Below, in pieces: positions 56,005 through 64,000 of a stretch of DNA of 64,000 nucleotides (position 1 is the stretch's first letter; each line of letters starts with the position of its first letter). Made by a program: the position numbers and the translations under genes. Source of the stretch: Aradus depressus (lineage: Eukaryota; Arthropoda; Insecta; Hemiptera; Aradidae); NCBI GenBank assembly GCA_963662175.1, contig OY759224.1, positions 34,233,489 to 34,297,488 of the forward strand, written 5' to 3'. The notes beneath the pieces are model-generated. The model saw only the letters and a list, made by a program, of their open reading frames with translations. It ran no database searches and was not told the DNA's origin.

Positions 56005-56782
56005 AGGCGAGAAGCTGGACCATCCTATTAAATATCGTGCCCGTCGTCTGTATTCCCGAGTCTCTTATGGCTTTCTCAAGGGCCAGGTTAAACAGGAGGC
56101 ATGCCAGGGCATCACCTTGCCTCACGCCTCTTCTGGACAAGAACTCTTCGGATGTATTGCCCTTGACTTTTACCACACACTGTACTCCTGACATTGTCAA
56201 CCTGATCAGCCGTATGAGCTTACCTGGGATGTTAAGCTCCACCAGTGCTTTGTACAGTTGCTCTCGGTCTATACTATCATATGCTGATTTAAAGTCTATG
56301 AAGAGGTGGTGAGTAGTAATCCTGTATTCTCTTCCTCTTTCTAGAATGGTCCTGAGGCTAAAGATCTGATCAGTGGTGGATCTTCCACGCCTGAACCCAC
56401 ACTGATAGTGGCCTATTTCCCGCTCAGAAAAAGGTAGGAGCCTATGGAACAAAACATTTGAGAGGATTTTGTAGGCACATGGAAGGAGAGATATACCACG
56501 GTAGTTCGAGCATTTTAACAGATCACCTTTCTTATGAATAGGGCATATAACTGTTTTTCTCCAGGCCGCTGGCATGGTTTCCTCCGTCCATATCGTGATT
56601 TTTAGATTATGGAGGAGTTTCCTAAGTTCGCCACCACCATGCTTAAACAGCTCCCCCGGTAGCCCGTCAATCCCTGCTGCTTTATGATTCTTTAATCTGT
56701 TAATTGCCTCGATGACCTCATCCTCATCCGGTGGTTCTATTTCATCATCAGTTGACATGTGCTGCATTATTTGCTCCTGCAA
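55958..56782 (-). pseudogene. RTE reverse transcriptase, N-terminal and palm part
   Basis: Contains 'NHKAAGIDGLPGELFK', 'CSNYRGISLLPCAYKILS', 'QCGFRRGRSTTDQIF', 'HLFIDFKSAYDSIDR' (first catalytic Asp), 'GVRQGDALACLLFNLALE' and 'QLLAYADD' (catalytic pair). Directly after YADD the frame is lost: tatgctgatgac is followed by agacataatc, where two bases are missing compared with a YADDIDIIG-type sequence. Confidence 0.85.
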
Positions 56783-58200
56783 ATAGTCCTCCTGTCCATT
56801 GAGGAGATTCTAAAAATATCTTCTCCATTCTGCTGTGCAGGCCTGTGTATCAGTGAGGAGAGCTCCATGCACATGGAGGGGATTTGCTTGAAGGGCTTCC
56901 TGCTCTTATTTGCCGATTGGAAGAATTTCCTTGCGTTGTTGTCCAACCTGAACTTCTCCAATTCTATCAACTCCTCATTTTTTGACGCCCTCTTCTGCTG
57001 ACGGTGTAAGCGTTTCTCATCTCTCCTTTTTCTTCTATACTCCTCCACAGTCCTGCGTGTGCGTCTATTCAGCATGACCCGATATGCCACATTTTTAGCG
57101 TCGGTAGCGGCCTGACACTCCTCATTGAACCATGGAGATCTGACATCTTTCTCAGCTGGCCCAAGAGTCTCTTTAGCCGCTTCTTCGATAGCTGTACAAC
57201 AGTCGGCCCATTCTCCATCAATACCCGCCACTGGGGGTTCCCGAGATCGCAACCGTAGGTCCAGAGCTTCTGCATATTGCTCCTTAACTTGAGGGTCATT
57301 AAATTTCTTTAAGTTAAACTTCTTGCTCGCGGGTTCCCGTCGAACTGTGGAACACGATATTCTTGCTTGAATGTGAGCGATACTGAGGAAGTGGTCTGAG
57401 TCTACATTAGCCCCTCTGAATGTCCGGACATCGGTTATGCTGCTAATATGCCTGCTACTCGCGAGAATATGGTCAATCTGATTGACTGAACGACCATCAG
57501 GTGAGGTCCAGGTGCCCTTATGTATACGCTTGTGAGGGAATAGAGTGCTGGCAATGATGAGATTTCTGGATGCTGCAAAAGGAGTGTATATCTCCTCCCT
57601 TCCCACCTTGGCATTCATGTCCCCTACAATGATTTTCATGTCATACCTTGGACACGAGTCAATTGTTGTTTCCAGCATCTCATAAAACTCATCTTTCTCG
57701 TCGTCTTCAGCATCTTCTGTTGGAGCATATGTACTAACTACGCTATAATTATAAAATTTTCCCCGAATTCGGATAAGGCAAATTCTCGGATAATTCGGAT
57801 AAGGCAAATTCCCTTGGGCACGAGTCAATTGTTGTTTCCAGCATCTCATAAAACTCATCTTTCTCGTCGTCTTCAGCATCTTCTGTTGGAGCATATGTAC
57901 TAACTACGCTATAATTATAAAATTTTCCCCGAATTCGGATAAGGCAAATTCTCGGGCTAACTGCCTTGTAGCCAATGACCAAGTGACGGAAAGCTTTCCG
58001 GACAATGAATCCGGTACCATAGGAATGTAACCGTTCGCTGCAACTGTAGTAAACTGTGTGATGCTTCTTCTCTAGTATACCTTGACCAGTCCATCGGATC
58101 TCCTGGATGGCAGTTATGTCCAACTTATATTTTTCAATCTGATTCAAGAGCAAATTCAGTGCTCCGGGTCTATATAATGTTAAAATATTCCAGTATCCAA
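56767..58200 (-). pseudogene. RTE endonuclease region, disrupted
   Basis: Begins near 58200 with 'LGYWNILTL' and continues 'KYKLDITAIQEIRWTGQG' (metal-binding Glu), 'VVSTYAPTEDAE', 'IIVGDMNAKVG' (Asp/Asn active-site block), 'QIDHILASSRH' and 'VDSDHFLSIAHI' (catalytic His). The segment around 57812-57960 repeats 57646-57794 with a shift of 166 bp, not a multiple of three, so 'STYAPTEDAEDDEKDEFY' occurs twice in different frames. The remainder to 56767 is the charged linker before RT. In insect annotation such frames are often mislabelled 'craniofacial development protein 2'. Confidence 0.85.
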
Positions 58201-58576
58201 GATTAAACCTAAGACGTTTGCCGGGTTGTTTCCTGTGAAATCTATCAATATCCGAGGCTCTTGTGTGAGGTTTCGTGATAGTTTGCGTTCGGGCAGTGGG
58301 GCTATCAACCCTCTCTACGTACCCTAGTCCTGTGGTGGGGCTGCCACCTTTGAGCCTTCGGACTTGCTCCCCCGTTCGGGGCGACTACCTAGGGGCGGTG
58401 GCCCTAGGGTGTGTACTGTATATGCCTTGGTGGTTTGTGTGGGGGTGCATGTCATGTGTGCTGCGATGTGTTAGTGTACTCGGTGTTCCCCCAACCTGGA
58501 GGGCCAGTGGCTGATTGCGGTCCAAAGGGCCGGGCGATGGGGTCGCTACTTCCCTACGCCAAACAGGAGCTTCATC

Positions 58577-58818
58577 ACAAACGTTTTTTCCTTATTCAAC
58601 AAAATGATCAGCCAAAACATCATCCTCACTATCACTTTTCGATTGTATTTCTAAAATGTCCGCCCTAGAATATACTATTTTTACGTAAAGTACCATTGAC
58701 AACAAGAAGAAGGCAGTAGGTACCAACAATAAGAAAAGCTGTGAGAAAGTAAGTCTATCTGTAAATAATAGTGCGCTATTACGCTCACAAGGTGGCAGCA
58801 CAAACATTAATGGATGTA
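58577..58818. other. Unassigned interval
   Basis: A minus-strand frame (58807-58592, 71 codons) has one hydrophobic stretch and an acidic end (SKSDSEDDVLADHF). It could be an exon or transposon piece; no family recognised. Confidence 0.25.
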
Positions 58819-59641
58819 GGATGGAGAGATGAGCCTTGTGGTTGATTTAAAAAAAACTTGTGGAATTTCCGCCAAACTTTTTTCAGGGCCTGTATTGACA
58901 TATATACATTATTAATGAGTTTATGTATATATGCTAGATTTGAATAATAATATGACAATATAACTAAATGTGACTAGACCAACAAAATAACATTTAAATT
59001 ATTTACACTGAAACAAACTAAAATATATCTAAACACAAACGAATATAACTAAATAAAAACGTACATCATGAGTGATATTTTAAAAATAATGAAACAAAAA
59101 CAAATAATATGATATCTGAACAGAAACAACATCCTGAATAACAGAAGTTATAAAATATAATATTTATACAATACAAATGGTATATTTTTGTTTTGAGGTT
59201 TGTAATTGTATACAGTCAGGAAGCTATTAGTCCATCTTTAAATGAAAGGGGAACGGGGTATCTAGACCTGCGTACGATGCGGACGTCATATCTATCGAAT
59301 CTCTATTTAAGTGTAATTAAAGGTAAATAATGAATTACAGAATATTTTAAAAACATCAGAATAATAGAGAGACTCCAGAATTATAATGTACCCACCCATA
59401 GTTTAAAAAATCAATCAACTTTAAAAATAACAAGACCAGAGATTAGATATTTAGAAATAATACAATGTAGAGCGCACTCGAATGAATTGAACTATAAATA
59501 GTGTTTTAGTTTTATTGTCATATCTTTACTGAAATCTAGCATATATAACTCACTAATAATGTCAATACAGACAGTGCCGAAAGCTTGGCAGAAATTTTAC
59601 AAATTTGTTTTTATCGACCACAAGCCTCATCTCTCCTTCCT
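58819..59641. mobile_element. Inverted-repeat element with about 150-bp arms
   Basis: The left arm 58819-58965 and right arm 59500-59641 are imperfect reverse complements. Shared words: 'ggagagatgag', 'cttgtggt', 'tgtattgacat' and 'atatatgctagattt'. The interior is AT-rich, without an ORF. Confidence 0.65.
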
Positions 59642-59859
59642 TTTATATCATTGATCAATCCTTCCTAAAATGATTAATGGAAGTGATTAATATTATGTCA
59701 TCCTATATATGTTAATCTGTGGTTAATATTGAGTTGGCTAGGTGGCAGTAGTAACGAGAGATCCCGTCATTCGGTCTGTAGGAAGGTGGACCGAAATAGC
59801 CCATCGTTCGTCCTTAACGGGTTAAGCATTAAGTTCAATTTACGTTACTTAAACTGGTG

Positions 59860-60185
59860 TTCCATGGGTATTAGTTTGTTAGTTATTATAACTCCTGCCC
59901 GGGCTTTAACTGCGAGATGATATCGGCTACCAGAGCGCACTTACGTCACTCTGGTGGACATGAGCCCAACTCTAGTCTGATTTTCCTAAATTTTGCCTAC
60001 CCTAAATTGTTATTCACCTCGAGTTGAGGTCTTTAATGAGTATCTGACATTGCTTAACGTCCTATCCGAAGGATGGCGTGCTCAAGATTTTTTCACCTCC
60101 CAGGTAAGAACCTCGGCCGGGTTTCGAACACGAGCTCGGTAGGCAAGCACGCTATCAGAGCTATCGGCCCCCTTTCCATGTGTAT
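59860..60185 (-). mobile_element. SINE-1 copy with 12-bp target duplication
   Basis: Element 59872-60173 reversed, head and body present. The flanks ttccatgggtat (59860-59871) and ttccatgtgtat (60174-60185) differ at one base. Confidence 0.8.
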
Positions 60186-61762
60186 GGACATCTTTATACG
60201 TGCCTTATTCATCATGTATTATTGAGTTTGTAATTAAACTTAAAACTCAGATGTACTAAACACCAGTGTTGCCACATTAGAGTAAGTTTTTAAGCATCCA
60301 AATAGTTTTTGAAATACGCAAAGAGCATGTGATTTTATTACAAATTGATTTTCCTAATTGAAAAAAAATTAATTCCAACGAAATTCGTTCAGATAAAAAT
60401 ATATAAATGTGACAACACGAGTGAAAATAGAGCTGTTTGACAAAAGCTGTTTACTTTCATTATTTTTTAAGCGACTTTTATTAGTTGAATCGTAACCAGA
60501 AACAAAATTTTCTGTAAATCTGAGAGACCAAATATGACAGATATTGTTAACACACAAAGGAACTTAGAGCCTGATGCTTGTTAAAAATGTTTTTAAATCT
60601 TTGAGGAGCTGCTCCTCTGTTTAGTATTGCATGCCCCCCCTGCAACCCTGTGAATAATTGTTAATTATTTACAACTTAAGGACTGTACTATTTAATAATA
60701 TGAGTGAATATAAGCCTAATTGAATATGTGCTACACTAAACATTAATCCAGGTCAAACGGTGTCAGCTCTAGGCAATAAATGCAAATTCAGTTTCTTTTT
60801 ACTCCCCACCCCCCTAAAATAAATAAATTTCATTCGTGTAAAGTTTACACTGTAAACCATAAATTGACAATTTGCAGCCAGAAGATATATAAAGTAGTTA
60901 CTTCCCATGATAATGTCACCATGGCTAGTTTTCGACGTAAGAACATTGGCATCGAAACTTTTTTCCGTGTCGGGGGGGGGGGGGGGGGGCAGCGTAAATT
61001 AGCTTAATCACCTGAAGAATGTTACTCATATTCTGACCCCTGCTCAATAATATTATATTTGCATAACTTTGTCAAATAGTTGGCACACAATATAATAATA
61101 TAGAGTGATTAGGTTTACAAAATTTCAAACTATGAAATGTATTAGATTTTTTATTATTTTTGCGAGCTTAATTCCATGATAGGGATCGATTAGTCTAGAA
61201 ATTAGCCACATAAAAATAGTGATGGGACTTGTTTCAAGGGCTGGTTTGATGAAAAAATAAATAGTGTGTGAAGGAGAATTGTGACCGCCTGTCTCAAGTC
61301 ATAGGTTAAAAAATGCACTCAACACCGGCTCCACCATTCTATACGTCTACATTAAATATATAAACATTTAAAGTATGACATTTTAACATGAATTCCAATG
61401 TCAGTTCTTTACCGATTCGATACAGCACCGAGTTGCGTTCAACGTACAAGAAATTTGTATTTAATAAACGCCCAATCATTTTCAATTGGAGTGCCGAAAC
61501 CTAGTACATATATTGGCCGTTAGGTTGCACTTCCATTATTATTGAGAGAATTTTCGTTTTAACAATTAGTAAAAACATCGACTGAAGAAATAATTAATAA
61601 TGACTTAATCTCTTATTATTTTCTTCGCTGGGTATTTATAGCCATATTATTAAAGAGGAAAGAAAAAATATATTTTAGTTAATGGTACTCCATGATAGCA
61701 CAACACTGATGATGTGTCAACTGTGCTCCAATGTTTTAAATTATTAAGGTAAATTATTTAGG
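60186..61762. other. Gene-poor interval upstream of Yos1
   Basis: Poly-G at about 60971-60989 and a perfect short palindrome GAGGAGC-T-GCTCCTC near 60602-60616. No transposon of the window's main families and no exon recognised. It may include the promoter and 5' UTR of Yos1 near its right end. Confidence 0.4.
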
Positions 61763-61853
61763 ATGGCGTTCACATTGTGGCGGCTTTTCGAGGCAACAAT
61801 ATTGTTTCTTAATGCAGTTTGTGTACTTCATGAAGAGCGATTTTTGACAAAAT
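61763..61853 (+). CDS. IER3IP1: Yos1/IER3IP1 homologue, exon 1
   Basis: ATG (context ttaggATGg) opens 30 codons plus one base, ending at donor AAAAT|GTGAG. The residues 'MAFTLWRLFEA' and 'NAVCVLHEERFLTK' match the N-terminus of Yos1/IER3IP1, a small (about 80 residues) two-helix membrane protein of the early secretory pathway that works with Yip1/Yif1 in ER-to-Golgi transport. The first membrane helix is in this exon (about residues 5-20). An AG directly before the GATG leaves open an upstream non-coding exon. Confidence 0.85.
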
Positions 61854-62613
61854 GTGAGATTTATTTTTATGTTTGTTTCATGCTAGGATTATAACCTATA
61901 CATAACACTGATATGATGGTGCATCGATTTTAATGTATTTTAGTATTTTTACTTACCTTCCAATTATTTTTCGTATAGAATCCTTTTCAGTTTAAATTAT
62001 GTCCATTTAAATATTGTAGGATATCCTTTAACACAACGAGGTTATGAATTAAACAGGTAATGCTTTATTAGGTTTAACTAATACTAAGCTGTTATTTAGT
62101 TGGAAAAGGTGATTAATTTATTTATAATTATATTATTATAAATATATAATGCTGACTAATTTGTGCTTTGTTAGGCTGCTAGAAGATTTCTTTTATAAAT
62201 TTTTACCCAGTTTATTGGTATTTTGAATAATGAGAAAGTAGTTACCGTTAGCTTCTTGTTTGAAGTATTGTGTTGCTTGTAAATTAGATTGAGATACATT
62301 GTATCTACCTAGTGATTTTTTAAAATTAATGCTAATTCAAGTCCATTACTTTTCCACTAAAATTGGGGTAAATATTTGTACTAACCATATTAACATTTTG
62401 TGTACAATGTGTAGACATAAGATCCTTTAAGAATATTCATTTTATGGACTAATAATTCAGATTGAACATTGTGTGTGACAGACAGTCTGTCGCAGAGAAG
62501 GGGCCAGATATTTCTATATTAATCTATTGGTCTGGATCCCTTCAAAATGTTTCATAAAATGAGTTATAGATTAATATTTTCTTTTGTTCAATATTTTAAT
62601 CTTTATTTTTTAG

Positions 62614-62715
62614 TGGGTTGGTGGAAAAGTGGACATCTTCAAGGGTTTGGAGAGCCCCCTACTGCTAAAACGCAATTTTTGAATTTAATTCATTCAATAC
62701 GAACCGTCACGAGAA
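62614..62715 (+). CDS. IER3IP1: Yos1/IER3IP1 homologue, exon 2
   Basis: Acceptor TTTATTTTTTAG (62602-62613), donor GAGAA|GTAAGT. Spliced to exon 1 it gives '..TK LGWWKSGHLQGFGEPP' and 'FLNLIHSIRTVTR', aligned with the family's loop (..GWG...GFGE.P..K) and the conserved 'L..SVRTVMR' before the second helix. The phase fits: one base from exon 1 plus two from exon 2 make Leu, and one base is left for exon 3. Exon 3 (second helix, about 17 residues) is not found before the window end. Intron 1 is 760 bp. Confidence 0.85.
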
Positions 62716-63120
62716 GTAAGTATAAATTATTGTAATTGTTTATTTAGTTAAATGGATTTGTTAATCTTATGCTTTGTCCATACTATGCCGAACGACAAGG
62801 CCAATCGACTAACTCCGTTCGACACGTTCGACTTTTGACTACTCCACATATCAGTATGTGTGGACGTGTCGACCGAACACATTGACAGTCGAGACAGATA
62901 GTGAAAAGTGTAGATTTAAATAGTTTTAATTTAATTTAAATTTTAAATAGCCGTGTCCCAGGATGATTGATGCAGAAGATACTGCATTGGCTGCTGCTGC
63001 AATTATCATTGCAGTTGTTGCAAGCCAACATCGTCGTCGTCGCCCCCGAAGCCTTGTCCGAGACAGAAAAGAGTACGTTACTGGTAGATTAGGTTGATGA
63101 GTTAAACCAGGAATACAGAT

Positions 63121-63486
63121 GTGATGCGGGCTTTCAAAACTTTATCAGAATGAATAATTCCGATTTTGAAAATCTGTTGAATATGAGCCGGGGGATTCCC
63201 TAGTTGAAGTGGCACCTTTCACCAGAGATGTATTGGAGGGGTCGCACTCTGCAAACTGACTTAGTTCATAACTAGACCTGACGATGGTGTGAGGCCGAAA
63301 CCGGTGATGCGGGCTTTCAAAACTTTATCAGAATGAATAATTCCGATTTTGAAAATCTGTTGAATATGAGCCGGGGGATTCCCTAGTTGAAGTGGCACCT
63401 TTCACCAGAGATGTATTGGAGGGGTCGCACTCTGCAAACTGACTTAGTTCATAACTAGACCTGACGATGGTGTGAGGCCGAAACCG
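63121..63486. repeat. Tandem duplication, 2 x 183 bp
   Basis: The copies look identical by eye. Each runs from 'gtgatgcgggctttcaaaac' (transposase) to 'gaggccgaaaccgg' (hammerhead). Confidence 0.95.
63270..63305 (+). ncRNA. Hammerhead motif, first copy
   Basis: CTGACGA at 63278-63284, a short helix II ggt..gcc, GAAA, then the stem III palindrome ACCGGT. In this copy the base after the palindrome is G, because the tandem junction falls there. Confidence 0.55.
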
Positions 63487-63495
63487 GTAGTTGTA
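63453..63495 (+). ncRNA. Hammerhead motif, second copy
   Basis: CTGACGA at 63461-63467, GAAACCGGTA at 63480-63489. Here the palindrome is followed by A, as a UH cleavage site needs. Confidence 0.6.
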
Positions 63496-63727
63496 TTTTT
63501 ATAAATATCTTTAGTGGAATAGACAATATTTCAAAAAATAAGTTTGTTTTATTTATTTATTACAAATTCCACAATATGTCCGCGTTCCTCAACCTAGAAG
63601 TTGGGAATATGATTGCGGCGAAAATCAGTAAAATAAACCACCTCATTCAGACAAACTATTCCAGCGAGCTCCTTGTAGTAACGCTGCGTTTTTTGGCTAT
63701 TGGAGATTCCTATACTTCATTGGGCTA

Positions 63728-63874
63728 CTTCAATGCCGAAAGAAAAGACAATATCCATTAGTCCATCATGTCTTTTGTTTCTGTTTTTGTGTTCTGAATC
63801 AGTTGAGTCCCACAATCCACAACGATCACGATACATTTCAATAAAATAAATTGTTTCTTCGTCACTCCAATTCA
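63728..63874 (-). pseudogene. MADF-like DNA-binding protein of the Harbinger element, N-terminal part
   Basis: ATG (63874-63872) opens 'MNWSDEETIYFIEMYRDR' and 'CGLWDSTDSEHKNRNKR', the MADF/Myb-SANT pattern (W, then LW, then a basic stretch) of the second protein that PIF/Harbinger elements use for binding their ends. After about 48 residues the frame runs into transposase sequence of the opposite strand, so the gene is cut by the internal deletion. Confidence 0.75.
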
Positions 63875-64000
63875 TCTTGACCAAAATTAATAAATTAAAA
63901 CTAAAAGAGCAATAAAAAACCAAATAAATGCACTGAGCAAAGAATAAATCTGAACAAAATGACTTTTTGTTTTTAGTTTTTATCAGTTAACCGATGATAA

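Larger units (their letters stand above)
55184..58576 (-). mobile_element. RTE-clade retrotransposon, nearly complete, 14-bp target duplication
   Basis: Element 55198-58562 (3365 bp), with ACAGGAGCTTCATC at 55184-55197 and 58563-58576. Read on the minus strand: a GC-rich 5' region of about 360 bp, an AP endonuclease, a reverse transcriptase, an RTE-type C-terminus, a very short 3' UTR and a GAA-rich tail at the left end. The size fits RTE elements. Three lesions break the frame: a 166-bp internal duplication in the endonuclease, a change between endonuclease and RT frames, and a 2-nt loss directly after YADD. Confidence 0.9.
63187..63604 (+). mobile_element. Penelope-like insertion with 8-bp target duplication
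   Basis: GAATATGA at 63179-63186 and 63605-63612 brackets the insert and removing it rejoins the transposase frame. The insert has a hammerhead motif. A later 183-bp tandem duplication (63121-63303 and 63304-63486) copied part of the insert together with about 66 bp of transposase sequence. No Penelope coding region is present. Confidence 0.65.
62963..63725 (+). pseudogene. Harbinger transposase, N-terminal part, interrupted
   Basis: ATG opens an Ala-rich segment, then 'HRRRRPRSLVRDRKEYV'. A one-base insertion near 63093 shifts to 'VDELNQEYRCDAGFQNFI' and 'MNNSDFENLLNM'. After the insertion (63187-63604) the frame goes on with 'IAAKISKI' and 'LVVTLRFLAIGDSYTSLGY', the family block before the DDE domain. 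The DDE domain is missing. Confidence 0.8.
62770..64000 (+). mobile_element. PIF/Harbinger element in Yos1 intron 2, right end outside the window
   Basis: Likely starts after TTA (62767-62769) with 'tgctttgtccatactatgcc'. It contains a broken transposase (62963-63725) and, facing it, the start of a MADF/Myb-like gene (63728-63874). The two meet tail to tail near 63726, so the middle of the element is deleted. A Penelope-like insertion (63187-63604) interrupts the transposase. Confidence 0.75.

Noticed and set aside
55173..56312. Plus-strand ORFs across the RTE element
   Set aside because: Shadows of the minus-strand reverse transcriptase, which carries all the RT motifs.
60780..61007. 75-codon ORF ending in a Gly run
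   Set aside because: It ends in a poly-G tract, with no motif and no splice context.
62716..64000. Yos1 exon 3 in the window
   Set aside because: The remaining sequence is Harbinger and its insertion; no segment reads like the second membrane helix behind a splice acceptor.

Overview
The window is eukaryotic (animal) DNA and almost all of it is repeats. Only two loci look like host genes. One is a first coding exon of an SLC12-type Na-K-Cl cotransporter (NKCC) on the minus strand at 17246-17548. The other is the first two exons of Yos1/IER3IP1 on the plus strand at 61763-61853 and 62614-62715. Both are split by spliceosomal introns with standard GT..AG ends and resemble insect orthologues. 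With the RTE, PIF/Harbinger and tRNA-SINE content, this suggests an insect. A sap-sucking hemipteran is possible, but nothing in the sequence fixes the order.

Layout. 1-20 kb: scattered transposons, including two copies of one LINE family (one between 120-bp direct repeats), many copies of a tRNA-derived SINE (SINE-1), a hAT-like element with a nested foldback, a perfect 16 x 31-bp minisatellite, a deleted PIF/Harbinger element inside an old SINE, a long (TA)n run, the NKCC exon, and a 0.73-kb foldback element. 20.6-42.9 kb: a compound repeat block. A modular element recurs head to tail: a GC-hairpin head, an array of 66-bp units (two 33-bp halves), an array of about 140-145-bp units, and a tail with CATA/CAAA microsatellite ending in TTATTAATATAGA. 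One copy is split by a 3.07-kb LINE with 13-bp target duplications. Tandem arrays that contain SINE-1 body sequence lie between copies. 43.07-49.49 kb: 44 periods of a 144-bp satellite with no net length change. Its monomer matches the interior of a dispersed TIR-like family (called here the ACTTCCCC family), and its right edge is that family's terminus. 50-60 kb: SINE-2 copies, a hAT-like remnant, two head-to-head palindromes that carry hammerhead-ribozyme motifs typical of Penelope-like elements, a short TIR element, and a nearly complete RTE retrotransposon (55198-58562, minus strand, 14-bp target duplications) with broken frames. 60-64 kb: a stretch with few recognisable repeats, then the Yos1 exons. 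A PIF/Harbinger element lies in Yos1 intron 2. It is itself interrupted by a hammerhead-bearing insertion that was then duplicated in tandem (183 bp).

The strongest general theme is tandem-array birth from dispersed elements. Three different families (the modular element, the ACTTCCCC family and SINE-1) each exist both as dispersed copies and as locally expanded arrays. Most long open frames in the window come from repeat units whose length is a multiple of three (66, 144) or from the (TA)n run, and are not genes. All family names rest on motif recognition by eye. Repeat boundaries without target duplications are approximate to about 10-30 bp.
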